DNA of 64,000 nt from Anoxybacteroides rupiense (GTDB taxonomy: Bacteria > Bacillota > Bacilli > Bacillales > Anoxybacillaceae): the NCBI RefSeq assembly GCF_014196195.1, contig NZ_JACIDF010000006.1:1-64000 (forward strand), read 5' to 3'. Every line of letters starts with the position of its first letter. The stretch's first letter is position 1. Of this stretch, positions 15,485-26,491 are shown one piece after another. The position numbers and the translations under genes were made by a program. The notes below the pieces were generated by a model. The model had not been told where the DNA came from. It saw nothing but the letters and a program-made list of their open reading frames with translations, and searched no databases.

Positions 15485-16549
15485 ATGAGTCAAAAAGAAA
15501 AAAGGACGATAAAAATACTATTAATAATAGTAGCATCAGCTGCATTCATTTGGTTTTTAGGTAATTTACTCTTAGACTTTTTATCTTATAAAAAAAGTAA
15601 TATTGTAATGAATGAAAATATAGAACTTAAATTAAATGATGGAGAATTGCATTTTATATACTCTCATCCATTCGATGATGGAAGTTATTATTTAAAAACG
15701 AAAGACGGCCTTAACTTTGAAAAAGTAAAATTTGACCTAAATGATATATCATATCTTTATAATGACTTTGACAATAATGTTTATTTATTATCGCAACATG
15801 CCTTTTCTTATTATAAAATTACAAAAAAAGGAGATGATATCGTTGAAAATAAAATTCCATTTCCTTTAACTTTTATGTTTAAGGATCAAAATCTAGAAGT
15901 GTTTGGAATTAATAAAGACATTCAATCTAATACGCTAGATGTTCGTGATTTAAAATATCATAAGAAATACCAAATAGAATATCCCACTTATTTATCTTTA
16001 ATGAATTATGATGATAAATACATATATTTATCTAATGATGTTATAGATCAGGAAAAATCTGTGATACGAATCATCAGTAGAGAAAATGGAGAAGAAGTTA
16101 AAACAATTGAAATATCAAGCACAGCAACTGATTTAGTGTTTTATAAAGATAAAGTGGTTGCTGTAACGGATCATTTTCTACATTTCATAGATAAGAATAC
16201 TTTTGACGTTATGGACGTTTCTTATCCATTAAGTTCAGCAGTAGGAGAAGGCGATAAAGCAATAAGTATAAATAATAAACTCTATGTTAGCTACAACAAT
16301 AAAGGGAAAGTTTCAATTCTTACTCTTGATGAAAAATACAAATGGGAAAATACTATTAACTTGGATATTAATTATGGTTCAGGTAAATTTATTGATCATC
16401 AATTTTTTGTATTAGAACAATACGAGCTATCAGAAGATGCTGGTGGCAAATTAAGTGTTTACGACATCACTGAAGATAAAGTTACATCCATTTTTTTACC
16501 GAAACAAGATCGTAAAGTTCAAGATTTTGTCCTGACTAAAAATAATTAA
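15485..16549 (+). CDS. Membrane-anchored protein of unknown function
   Basis: 354 residues, ATG preceded by AGAGGAGAT. One N-terminal transmembrane segment (KILLIIVASAAFIWFLGNLLLDFL) places the remainder outside the cell. The extracellular part is rich in short beta-strand-like repeats ('DGSYYLKTKDGL', 'NDVIDQEKSVIRIISRENGEEV', 'GKVSILTLDEKY'), the look of a beta-propeller. No cysteines for disulphides or catalytic motif stand out. Very AT-rich, like the other accessory genes. It lies 73 bases after the secreted peptidase, so the two may form a unit. Function unknown. Confidence 0.7.
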   Translation: MSQKEKRTIKILLIIVASAAFIWFLGNLLLDFLSYKKSNIVMNENIELKLNDGELHFIYSHPFDDGSYYLKTKDGLNFEKVKFDLNDISYLYNDFDNNVYLLSQHAFSYYKITKKGDDIVENKIPFPLTFMFKDQNLEVFGINKDIQSNTLDVRDLKYHKKYQIEYPTYLSLMNYDDKYIYLSNDVIDQEKSVIRIISRENGEEVKTIEISSTATDLVFYKDKVVAVTDHFLHFIDKNTFDVMDVSYPLSSAVGEGDKAISINNKLYVSYNNKGKVSILTLDEKYKWENTINLDINYGSGKFIDHQFFVLEQYELSEDAGGKLSVYDITEDKVTSIFLPKQDRKVQDFVLTKNN

Positions 16550-16589
16550 ATAGGCAGGAATGAATCCATTCTTTGCAGGGCAATATCAT

Positions 16590-16735
16590 ACCCGACACTC
16601 CATGTGAAGCGGTGAATATGCAATAAATGGTGTCTATCCTTAATTCCCACTAACAATTTTTTCTTTCAAGTCCCCGAAAACCTTTCTAATAGGAATGCTC
16701 CCCCACCTACATTTCGCTTAGAGGTGGGAGACTCC
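16590..16735 (+). mobile_element. Probable 3' end of an IS200/IS605-family (TnpB-type) element, element body lost
   Basis: The stretch contains GACAC-T-CCAT ... ATGGTGTC (16594-16634), a second small stem CCTTTCTAATAGG, and the terminal hairpin CTCCCCCACCT/AGGTGGGAG (16699-16730). Hairpins of this look and the preceding TCCCCGAAAACCTTTCTAAT phrase are what I remember at the right ends of IS605/IS1341 elements in Bacillaceae, where the same DNA encodes the guide RNA of TnpB. No transposase or tnpB frame is present upstream. So it is either a remnant or a stand-alone end. Assigned by pattern memory. Confidence 0.45.
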
Positions 16736-16744
16736 TTTAAGAGA

Positions 16745-18193
16745 TTATGGCAGATGGTTTACTTCAAGTGCCACGCGGATTCCTGATTTAATCGCTGTTT
16801 GGATCCATCCGTGCGGGACATCCGTGTGCTCGCCGGCAAAATACATTCTTCCTTCTGGAGAAGCGATATGTGGCGAAAGCTCTGTTTCTTGCCATGGTTT
16901 ATATAATGTAAAACATCCGCTGGAATAAGGATATTTCCCCCAATTGTGCGAGATCCCTATCACAAAATGATCGAAAATAGACTGATCATAAATAATCGAT
17001 AAGGTGTCCAAAGCCTTTCTAATTTGCTCATCTTCGGTTAGGCTTTCCCATGGTAACGCATCATCTTCCCATGTATAGCTAGCTAGCATGACTCCATGTC
17101 CTTCTGAGTCGAAATCATGACTTGGAAAATAGGAAAAGCGAGTAGGAAGATCAGTAATGACTCTTCCGCCGTACATTCCTTCCTTTTCCCAGAAACGTTG
17201 GCTGAATTGTAAGCCTATTTTGGCCGAAGTAACATAATGAAGCTCGCGAATCGCCTTTCGTTTTTCGTGAGAAACAGAATCGTATGGTTCCATCTGAACA
17301 AACTGTAAGGTGGAGAAGGGAATGGTAATGATTGCAATATCACCAGTGTAGTGGTAAAGAGATTTTGTTTGCGGATGAATACAAGAAATGGTCACATCGT
17401 GCTGCGTCTGATAAATTTTGACGACTTGACGATTAAAATGAATGTTCGGATATAGTTCAGACAAAAAAGCGTTCGGCAATAAATCGTTGCCGCCTTTAAT
17501 TTCATAAAAATGCACATCGTCGTTGAAAAGAAGGGACATTTCTCGTAAAACTTCAACCAAAGAAAATTCTGGGAATCCTTCGATCATATGCATAATTTTG
17601 ATTAATTCAATGGCTGCGTTTGATAAGAAAAGACCATAAGGGTTTGAACGAAGATAGTCGTCCACTGAAAACTTTTCGAAATACTCAATCACAATAGGCC
17701 AATGTTTCTTCGGATTTTGAGAGACAAAACGGAAAATCGGTTCGACCATTTTGGTAATGAGTTGATTGACATTTTTTCCTTTTTCCGAAGGGGAGACAGG
17801 ATAGTTCAAAATGTCAGGATTGCGTAAATATTGACCGTATGTCGTTTTAATTCCATTTAAGTAAAGGATGTCATGAGGGGATGAATTAATGAATGGCTGC
17901 AAAGGCAAATTGAATTTTTTTACATATTCCATCACTAAACGGTGAGAGTTCGGAATTCTCATTGCGCCAACATCTAAATAGAGCCCTTCTGTAAATGGAG
18001 CCCTTTTTGTGAAAACTCTTCCGCCCACACGGGTCGATGCTTCGATGATTTGCACATTATGTCCGGCGTGGTTTAGCAGGGAAGCTGCCACAAGTCCGGA
18101 CATTCCTGCTCCTACAATTAAAATTCTTTTGGGATAACTTGATTTTTCTATTCCGCTTTGGATAATTTGGATCATTTTTTTTTCTGATACCAT
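16745..18193 (-). CDS. Flavin monoamine oxidase / L-amino-acid oxidase family protein
   Basis: 482 residues. The N-terminal FAD-binding motif is complete (ILIVGAGMSGLVAASLL, then EASTRVGGRVFTKR), and a typical C-terminal FAD motif is present (GRMYFAGEHTDVPHGWIQTA). Length and both motifs match the YobN/L-amino-acid oxidase group, which oxidises amines or amino acids to imines with release of hydrogen peroxide. No signal peptide, so cytoplasmic. A single gene, convergent with nothing nearby; its start is preceded by GGGAGGAAT on the minus strand. Substrate cannot be read from sequence. Confidence 0.9.
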   Translation of the reverse strand: MVSEKKMIQIIQSGIEKSSYPKRILIVGAGMSGLVAASLLNHAGHNVQIIEASTRVGGRVFTKRAPFTEGLYLDVGAMRIPNSHRLVMEYVKKFNLPLQPFINSSPHDILYLNGIKTTYGQYLRNPDILNYPVSPSEKGKNVNQLITKMVEPIFRFVSQNPKKHWPIVIEYFEKFSVDDYLRSNPYGLFLSNAAIELIKIMHMIEGFPEFSLVEVLREMSLLFNDDVHFYEIKGGNDLLPNAFLSELYPNIHFNRQVVKIYQTQHDVTISCIHPQTKSLYHYTGDIAIITIPFSTLQFVQMEPYDSVSHEKRKAIRELHYVTSAKIGLQFSQRFWEKEGMYGGRVITDLPTRFSYFPSHDFDSEGHGVMLASYTWEDDALPWESLTEDEQIRKALDTLSIIYDQSIFDHFVIGISHNWGKYPYSSGCFTLYKPWQETELSPHIASPEGRMYFAGEHTDVPHGWIQTAIKSGIRVALEVNHLP

Positions 18194-18347
18194 GCTCGTA
18201 CGATTCCTCCCGCTCTGTGTTCATCACTACATTTTATTTTGCTAGTGAAGGGATTTATTCTATTTTTAACATGTTTTAACATATTTGCTAAAGAGCTTTC
18301 GCTTTTTTAAAAAAATATAGCGGGAGAGTTGAAAAGCAGATGCCATA

Positions 18348-18390
18348 TAAAAAGCCATCCATTCCAGAGCGCTTTGGAATGGACGGCTGA
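18348..18390 (-). terminator. Terminator of the ba3 oxidase operon
   Basis: On the minus strand AGCCGTCCATTCCA pairs with TGGAATGGATGGCT (one mismatch), followed by TTTTTATATG; it lies about 35 bases after the subunit I stop. Confidence 0.8.
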
Positions 18391-18423
18391 AACGATGTCT
18401 TGTCCATCTTAATCGGATCGATG

Positions 18424-20070
18424 TTACCAAAGTTTATAGCCTTTTGAGCCAGGAGGAGCATTTTGGATCATATCAATGAACGGAATCGTATAAGCGATCA
18501 AAATCAAGATGATGGCGATGCCGATCCAAAGCTTCCAGTTTTCGAAAACAAGCGGTGTACGTTCTGCCTGTTCGGCTACTTCGGCGACAGGGAACTCTGT
18601 TTCTCCTTTTGGAGCAAAGAAAGCTAAATTGGTGACGATAACAAGCACTAAAATAATACCGATGAACAGAATAGTCCCACCGACGGCTTGGGCAATTTGA
18701 TACGGAATCCATTCAAGGGCCTGCGGTGAATTCGCATATGTTGAAAATGCCGAACGACGCGGAGCGCCAAGCAATCCAGCAAAATGCATCGCACCGGACA
18801 TAAAGGACATGCCGACAACCCATACAATTGTTTGGATAATGGCCAAGCGATTCATCGCTCTTGTCATGATGCGGCCGCTTAAATGAGGAATAAGCCAATA
18901 GGCTGCTCCAAAAAATGTAAGAACAACGGTAGTAGCCAATGTTAAATGAAAGTGTCCTGTTACCCAAATGGTATTGTGGACAACCTGATCGAGCTGATGC
19001 GAAGCATTGACCAATCCGCCAGCTCCTGCAGGAATGAAAAATAACATCCCGACAAACGGAGCGAAAAAGCGGGCGTCCCCCCAAGGAAGCTTGCGCAGCC
19101 ATCCAAATAAGCCTGCTGCTCCTTTCGAACGGCCGTACATTTCAAAAGTGGCGAACATCGCAAAAGCTGTCATTAATGATGGAATCACGACCATAAATGT
19201 TAAGACAACCTGAACGTATTTCCAGAACGGATCAATCCCCGGCTCCATTAATTGGTGGTGGAAGCCGACAGGAATGGAGAAAAGCAAAAATAAGATAAAC
19301 GATAGCCGAGCCAATGAATCAGAAAACATTTTGCCGCCGATTACTTTCGGAATAATGGCATACCAAACCATATAGGCTGGCAACAGCCAGAAGTAAACGA
19401 GAGGGTGACCAAAATACCAAAACAAGGTTCGGCTGACAAGTACGTTGATTTGATCGACGAGTCCAAGAGACCATGGTAATAGTTGAATTAAAACAGTGGC
19501 TGCTACTCCAAGCGAACAAATCAACCATAGCACCATGTTGACAACAGCCATAAACGAGAGAAGCGGTCCGACCTGGCCTGGATTCGCTTTTTTCCAGCGA
19601 GCATAATGAACAAATAAGACGAATCCGCTGATCCAGCTGCCGACGACAACAAGGGTTAAGCCGAGATAAAAGCCAGGATGCGCCTGCAGCGGGGCATAAA
19701 ATGTATATAAAACAGAGGCTTCCCCAATTAAGATAAAAAAGGCTGTTACGGCTGTACCGATGGTCATCAGCCAAAAGCCAATCCATCCCCAAAAGCGGTT
19801 GCGGTCGGAAAAGGCTCCAGTCGTCCGACTGACAGCGGCGAATTGAAATCCAATAATAAAGAATGTGGTTAAAACAAGACCAAGCAATACGCCGTGAGTG
19901 GTTAAAATGGTATAATAGCTAATATTTGCAGGTAAATTAAACTTTCCGGAACGAACTAGCGTCTGTAACAGACCCGCTAAGCCGCCGAGAGCTAGTGCGA
20001 TAAATGCTATATAAATATGGGCCAGCGCCAATTTAGCGTCGCGGCGATCGACCTTTAACACATCGTTCAT
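18424..20070 (-). CDS. cbaA: ba3-type cytochrome c oxidase subunit I
   Basis: 548 residues with about 13 membrane segments, close in length to the Thermus ba3 enzyme. Expected ligands are seen: TTHGVLLG (low-spin heme histidine), GHPLVYFWLLPAY (CuB His with cross-linked Tyr spaced as in B-family oxidases), FHHQLMEPG (two CuB His), and TGHFHLTLA (heme ligands). It lacks the A-family K/D-channel features at the usual positions. The enzyme reduces oxygen to water in the cytoplasmic membrane and pumps protons, using cytochrome c-551 in Geobacillus relatives. Its ATG overlaps the subunit II stop, so the genes are co-translated. Confidence 0.95.
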   Translation of the reverse strand: MNDVLKVDRRDAKLALAHIYIAFIALALGGLAGLLQTLVRSGKFNLPANISYYTILTTHGVLLGLVLTTFFIIGFQFAAVSRTTGAFSDRNRFWGWIGFWLMTIGTAVTAFFILIGEASVLYTFYAPLQAHPGFYLGLTLVVVGSWISGFVLFVHYARWKKANPGQVGPLLSFMAVVNMVLWLICSLGVAATVLIQLLPWSLGLVDQINVLVSRTLFWYFGHPLVYFWLLPAYMVWYAIIPKVIGGKMFSDSLARLSFILFLLFSIPVGFHHQLMEPGIDPFWKYVQVVLTFMVVIPSLMTAFAMFATFEMYGRSKGAAGLFGWLRKLPWGDARFFAPFVGMLFFIPAGAGGLVNASHQLDQVVHNTIWVTGHFHLTLATTVVLTFFGAAYWLIPHLSGRIMTRAMNRLAIIQTIVWVVGMSFMSGAMHFAGLLGAPRRSAFSTYANSPQALEWIPYQIAQAVGGTILFIGIILVLVIVTNLAFFAPKGETEFPVAEVAEQAERTPLVFENWKLWIGIAIILILIAYTIPFIDMIQNAPPGSKGYKLW

Positions 20071-20552
20071 TACTTATCCACCACCTTGATTCGGGCTGTC
20101 ATCATATGATGACCAGCTCCGCAATATTCATTGCACAAAATGGTATATTCGCCGGTTTTGTCAAATGTTTTTGTGAATGAATTCACATATCCGGGCTCTA
20201 CCATCATATTTATATTGGTCCCTACTACTTCAAAGCCGTGAATGACATCTTTTGTTGTAATATTAATCGTCACTTTTGCTCCTTTTGGAATTTCAACCTG
20301 AGCCGGCGTATAAGCGAATGCTGATGCCACCATGTTGAGCTGATATTCATTATTTCCTGTTTTGGCTAATCCCGGTTTATCAAATGGGGGCGTTTGATCC
20401 ACTTTCTCTGGATCGATGGTTGTCAAACAGCTTGGCGGCTGGTTTCCTTTAGCGAATGCGCTTACGCCAAGGACGGTTAAAAACACGAATAAGCAGCCAA
20501 TACCAAAAATCAGCCAAATTTTTTCATATTTGTGTATGTGCATGCCGTCCAT
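20070..20552 (-). CDS. cbaB: ba3-type cytochrome c oxidase subunit II (CuA protein)
   Basis: 160 residues: one N-terminal membrane anchor (IWLIFGIGCLFVFLTVLGV) and an extracellular cupredoxin domain. CuA ligands are all visible: VIHGFEV (His) and CNEYCGAGHHMM (two Cys, His, Met). Short length and single anchor are typical of the ba3 class. A second possible start is M4. AGGGGAGA lies just before the first ATG. Accepts electrons from a small cytochrome c and passes them to subunit I. Confidence 0.95.
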   Translation of the reverse strand: MDGMHIHKYEKIWLIFGIGCLFVFLTVLGVSAFAKGNQPPSCLTTIDPEKVDQTPPFDKPGLAKTGNNEYQLNMVASAFAYTPAQVEIPKGAKVTINITTKDVIHGFEVVGTNINMMVEPGYVNSFTKTFDKTGEYTILCNEYCGAGHHMMTARIKVVDK

Positions 20553-20565
20553 TCTCCCCTTTCCC

Positions 20566-20691
20566 TTAAAGACGTTCTAAAAATAGAAAATAAACACTGA
20601 CCCATGTGAAGATAAGGAAAAAACCTAGCAAAAACACAGCAGCCAGCGTTCCTTTTAAATGGCTGTCTTCTGTCGCTTTTCCTTTTGTCAT
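20566..20691 (-). CDS. ba3-type oxidase small subunit (IIa-like)
   Basis: 41 residues, MTKGKATEDSHLKGTLAAVF then one membrane helix (LLGFFLIFTWVSVYFLF). AAGGAGG lies 9 bases before the ATG. It is the first gene of the oxidase operon, 13 bases before subunit II. Size and position match the single-helix subunit IIa of ba3 oxidases, which completes the fold of the two-helix-shorter subunit II. Confidence 0.8.
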   Translation of the reverse strand: MTKGKATEDSHLKGTLAAVFLLGFFLIFTWVSVYFLFLERL

Positions 20692-21290
20692 CCTCCCATA
20701 CCTCCTTTCCGCTGTATCCCCCAACAAGTGATTACACCTTCATAATACAAAACAAATGGTCATTTGGTAGGGGGTTTTTGTCATTTCACAAATTGTTCAT
20801 TCCTTACTTTAGCACTATTGAAATAGTAAGAAATTAATAGATCACCCTTTTTGAGCAAAATCGTTCATAGGAAATATGGCGATATTGTGAACATAGGTTT
20901 TCCAGCTGACCTATCATAGATGAACAGTGTTTGTAAAAAATGCACAGTCCGAAGAGTCTTGTGCCTTGCTTTTTCATTACACAGCTATGAGGCAAAAGTC
21001 GCGACGATGGAGCTTGCAGATCCTGTAAAGCAGCTCGACTGCCTTCCTTTGTTTTAGGGAAATGGACCGGGTTTTCTCTTGTTCATATGTCAAGTTAAAA
21101 GATAAAACGAATGATCTCTGGAAAATCAATGAACGGAGGCGAATCTGTCCCTTGTTTTGGCGCGTTTTTGTATAGGAAAGGAGAGGAATGAATGATAGAA
21201 AAGGCCGAGGCAGTGAATGGAATTAGACGAATAATTCATCTTGTTTTTGTTAAAATGTTCGCTTCTCTCTTGCGATCTCTTTTCAAACAA
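20692..21290. other. Gene-poor intergenic region between the oxidase operon and xpt
   Basis: About 600 bases holding the divergent promoters. A 45-codon frame from ATG 20920 to 21057 (MNSVCKKCTVRRVLCLAFSL...) lacks a ribosome-binding site and is not convincing. Otherwise nothing recognised. Confidence 0.5.
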
Positions 21291-21302
21291 GGGAAATCAT
21301 GC

Positions 21303-21404
21303 TATACTGCTAATAACTTGATATCGCTGACTCACTCATATAATAGCAGGGATATGGCCTGCTAGTTTCTACCGATCAACCGTAAATTGATCGACTATGA
21401 GTGG
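21303..21404 (+). promoter_or_regulatory. Guanine riboswitch (purine aptamer) of xpt-pbuX, with promoter
   Basis: A -10 box TATACT at 21303-21308 precedes the aptamer. P1 is CACTCAT (21333) with ATGAGTG (21397-21403). The P2 and P3 arms AGCAGG/CCTGCT and GATCAA/TTGATC flank the loops GATATGG and CCGTAAA. The core reads TATAAT...TTTCTACCG...CGACTATG. The specificity base in GACTATG is C, so the ligand is guanine/hypoxanthine, not adenine. Known for the family: ligand binding allows the downstream terminator to form. Confidence 0.95.
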
Positions 21405-21486
21405 CAATGTCAGAAACGGACGGATGGAATAAATGAAGGCCTTCATTTTGCCGCATGACCCCATCCTTTGTTTTCTATTGGCTTAA

Positions 21487-23448
<1,962 letters not shown>

Positions 23449-23457
23449 AGAATAACG

Positions 23458-23512
23458 AACAGCGCCGTCTCGTATTTAGCAAAAGCGAGATGGCGCTGTT
23501 TTGTATTTTTCT
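23458..23512 (+). terminator. Terminator of xpt-pbuX
   Basis: AACAGCGCC-G-TCTCG pairs with CGAGA-TGGCGCTGTT (23486-23500), followed by a T-rich tail. Confidence 0.85.
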
Positions 23513-23679
23513 ATGCTTTTAAACACTGGACAGAAGGGAGTAAAACTAGCTAAAGATGGCTAACTTCATATATAATATAATGTTGTGGCTAGATAAATGC
23601 CTTATGTGGTTTCAAAAGCGTCACAGATGGATCGATATGGCTTTGACAGATTCAAAATATAGAAAGAGAGTGAAGCGGA

Positions 23680-24399
23680 ATGGGACGTAAATGGAACAAC
23701 ATCAAAGAAAAGAAAGCGTCGAAGGATGCGAATACAAGCCGTATTTATGCCAAATTCGGGCGGCAAATTTACGTGGCTGCTAAGCAGGGAGAACCAGATC
23801 CAGAGTCAAACCGGGCTTTAAAAATGGTGCTTGAGCGAGCCAAAACATATAGTGTGCCAAAAGCGATTATTGACCGAGCGATTGAAAAAGCGAAGGGAAG
23901 CTCGGATGAAAGCTATGATGAATTGCGTTATGAAGGCTTTGGACCAAATGGATCAATGGTCATTGTCGATGCGCTTACGAATAATGTGAATCGGACAGCA
24001 TCAGAGGTGCGCGCAGCCTTCGGTAAAAACGGCGGCAATATGGGAGTAAGCGGATCGGTATCATATATGTTTGACGCCACGGCTGTCATTGGTGTCGAAG
24101 GGAAGACGGTGGATGAAGTGCTTGAACTATTAATGGAAGCAGATATTGATGCGCGCGATATTTTGGAAGAGGATGAAACGGTGATCGTTTACGCCGAACC
24201 CGATCAATTCCATGCGATGCAGGAGGTGTTTCAGCGCGCAGGAATCACGGAATTTACCGTCGCTGAGCTGACCATGCTCCCACAAAATTATGTCACGCTT
24301 TCTGATGAAGCGCTGGCTCAATTTAAAAAAATGATCGACGCATTGGAAGATTTAGAGGATGTTCAGCGCGTGTACCATAATGTCGATATGGATGAATAA
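23680..24399 (+). CDS. YebC/PmpR family regulator (YeeI-like)
   Basis: 239 residues. Characteristic start [20 protein letters not shown], middle '[19 protein letters not shown]' and end '[12 protein letters not shown]'. YebC-type proteins were annotated as transcriptional regulators; one branch helps ribosomes through proline stretches. The YeeI-type start (MGRKWNNIK rather than MAGHSKW) marks the second Bacillus paralogue, so which role applies is open. AGAGAGTGAAG precedes the ATG. Single gene. Confidence 0.92.
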   Translation: MGRKWNNIKEKKASKDANTSRIYAKFGRQIYVAAKQGEPDPESNRALKMVLERAKTYSVPKAIIDRAIEKAKGSSDESYDELRYEGFGPNGSMVIVDALTNNVNRTASEVRAAFGKNGGNMGVSGSVSYMFDATAVIGVEGKTVDEVLELLMEADIDARDILEEDETVIVYAEPDQFHAMQEVFQRAGITEFTVAELTMLPQNYVTLSDEALAQFKKMIDALEDLEDVQRVYHNVDMDE

Positions 24400-24540
24400 T
24401 GGCTTAAGCTCCGAAGTGTGTTGAAATAGGAAAAATAATGAACGATCCGTGCTGTGAACGGGAAAGATGGCCGATGTGCCAATCATTTTATCTTTGAGCG
24501 GTAGACATGTTGAATAGATTTGATCTGTATGACAGACAGA

Positions 24541-24572
24541 AGAGGCTGTTTCTATGAGCAGCCTCTTTTTTA
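24541..24572 (+). terminator. Terminator after yebC-type gene
   Basis: AGAGGCTG pairs with CAGCCTCT (24559-24566), then TTTTTT. The remaining gene-free bases from 24400 to 24754 show nothing else. Confidence 0.8.
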
Positions 24573-24754
24573 TATAGAATCGCTTTTCTGTTTCATACGA
24601 TTTTTCGATGATTTCCATGAATGATGTTCCAACAGCGATGGACGGCACGCTTTCCTGACCAGGTGGAAGAAGAAAAGGAAAGAATGGAATCATTTGCATT
24701 TTTTTTAACACAAAGGGAATAGTACAGGTAGCTGATGAAAAAAGAGGTGGTTGT

Positions 24755-25828
24755 ATGCCTGCGATTATTTCCGCTGGTCTTGCTTCATTGCCATTTACGG
24801 TTACGCAAGACGAGATACGTCAATATGTGAAACGGCTTTTTGCGTCCTCTGTTCCACATATCGAGCGGCTGCTGCCGGTCTTTGCGAACGGCGGCATTCA
24901 ATCGCGATCGTTCGTTCAGCCGCTTGAGTGGTATGAAAAACGGCACGGCTTTTCAGAAAAAAACGAGCTATATATAGACCGCGCTGTCCATTATGGATGT
25001 GAGGCGATTGAAAAATGCTTAAGCAATGAGACCTTTTTGCCTAAACCGATCAACTATGAAGAAGTAGAAGCGATTTTTTATATTTCCACTACTGGCCTTG
25101 CCACGCCAAGTATCGAAGCAAGAATCATGAACCAACTGCCGTTTTCTCCTCATACGAAGCGTGTGCCGATTTGGGGATTAGGCTGCGCGGGTGGAGCGGC
25201 CGGGCTAGCGCGCGCTTATGAATATTGCTTAGCGTTTCCGAAAGCAAAGGTGCTGGTCGTCGCCGCTGAATTTTGCAGTCTCACCTTTCAGCCGCATGAT
25301 ACCGGAAAAAGCAATTTGATTGGCACATCGTTATTTGCTGACGGGGTTGCCTGTCTTTGTGTGGCAGGGGATGAAGCTGTCGATAACGTGCCTCGTCCGC
25401 ATATTGTTGATGTGCAGTCGGTGCTTATGCCGCATTCTGAAGAGGTAATGGGGTGGAACATTCAGGATGATGGTTGGTTTGTCGTCTTTTCCAAAGATAT
25501 TCCATCACTCGTTCGTTCATGGCTGAAGCCGAATGTAGAAGCATTTTTGCAAAGAAACGGCCTGGCGCTGCAGGACCTGCGCCATTTGATTGCCCACCCA
25601 GGAGGAAAAAAAGTCATTGAAGCCTATCAAGAAGCGCTTATGATGGATGAGTCAAAAACAAATGTATCATTTGAGATTTTGCGTCGATTTGGCAATATGT
25701 CTTCTGCTACGGTCTATTTTGTTCTCGAACAATTTATGCAGCAGCCCATTCCAAAAGGTGATTATGGTTTAATGATGGCCCTTGGCCCAGGATTTAGCGC
25801 GGAGCTCATTTTATTGTGCTGGGAGTGA
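24755..25828 (+). CDS. bpsA: Type III polyketide synthase (alkylpyrone synthase, chalcone synthase family)
   Basis: 357 residues. The catalytic triad is in place: Cys144 in GLGCAGGAAG, His281 in IAHPGGKK and Asn314 in FGNMSSAT. The family condenses fatty acyl-CoA with malonyl-CoA units to alkylpyrones or resorcinols. In Bacillus the gene (bcsA/bpsA) is followed by ypbQ/bpsB, a methyltransferase that methylates the alkylpyrone, exactly as here. GAGGTGG precedes the ATG. Seven bases separate it from the methyltransferase gene. Confidence 0.93.
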   Translation: MPAIISAGLASLPFTVTQDEIRQYVKRLFASSVPHIERLLPVFANGGIQSRSFVQPLEWYEKRHGFSEKNELYIDRAVHYGCEAIEKCLSNETFLPKPINYEEVEAIFYISTTGLATPSIEARIMNQLPFSPHTKRVPIWGLGCAGGAAGLARAYEYCLAFPKAKVLVVAAEFCSLTFQPHDTGKSNLIGTSLFADGVACLCVAGDEAVDNVPRPHIVDVQSVLMPHSEEVMGWNIQDDGWFVVFSKDIPSLVRSWLKPNVEAFLQRNGLALQDLRHLIAHPGGKKVIEAYQEALMMDESKTNVSFEILRRFGNMSSATVYFVLEQFMQQPIPKGDYGLMMALGPGFSAELILLCWE

Positions 25829-25835
25829 ATAACGT

Positions 25836-26396
25836 ATGCTCATTTATGCCTTCTTTTGTCTTATTGTGTCCATGCGGGTGCTTGAATTATGGATCGCTAA
25901 ACGGAATGAGCGGAGATTAAAGGCGATAGGGGCAAAGGAGTTTGGCCGTGCGCACTATCGTTGGATGGTCATTATGCATACGTTTTTTTTACTTTCTTTT
26001 TTGTTTGAGTCACTATACAAAGGAGGGCATCTTTCGCCATGGTGGCCATTCTTTTTTGGCGTGTTTCTTATTGTTCAATGGTTGCGCATTTGGTCCATTG
26101 TTTCATTAGGCCCGTTTTGGAATACTAAAATTTTGATCTTGCCTAACGCTCATGTCGTGGTAAAAGGGCCCTATCGCTTTTTGCGCCACCCCAATTATCT
26201 GGTTGTTGTTCTTGAATTTTTGCTTATTCCTTTGTTGTTTCAAGCGTACATAACGGCGGTTGTGTTTTCTTTTTTGAACGTTTGCGTCTTATTTGTCCGA
26301 ATTTCGACTGAAGAAAAAGCGCTTGCCGCCATGACAGATTATGAATCTCGTTTTCGAAATCGCTCTCGTTTTTTTCCATTTCTCCCTGCCAAATAA
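25836..26396 (+). CDS. bpsB: Isoprenylcysteine-methyltransferase-family membrane protein (alkylpyrone O-methyltransferase)
   Basis: 186 residues with four or five membrane segments and the family signature GPYRFLRHPNYLVVVLEF, where the RHPxY and downstream Glu bind SAM. In B. subtilis the homologue YpbQ (BpsB) methylates alkylpyrones made by BpsA. It is co-directional and closely spaced with bpsA here. Substrate assignment rests on this gene pair, not on the sequence alone. Confidence 0.9.
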   Translation: MLIYAFFCLIVSMRVLELWIAKRNERRLKAIGAKEFGRAHYRWMVIMHTFFLLSFLFESLYKGGHLSPWWPFFFGVFLIVQWLRIWSIVSLGPFWNTKILILPNAHVVVKGPYRFLRHPNYLVVVLEFLLIPLLFQAYITAVVFSFLNVCVLFVRISTEEKALAAMTDYESRFRNRSRFFPFLPAK

Positions 26397-26491
26397 CGGC
26401 GGGAGATTTTTTTGCAATTTTTTATGTTGGGAAATGTGCGCAAATACAGTAAAATAGGTATATATGTTGCAAACGTAAGGGGTTTTGATAC

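Noticed and set aside
20920-21057. 45-codon frame in the oxidase/xpt gap
   Set aside because: No ribosome-binding site and no recognisable family.
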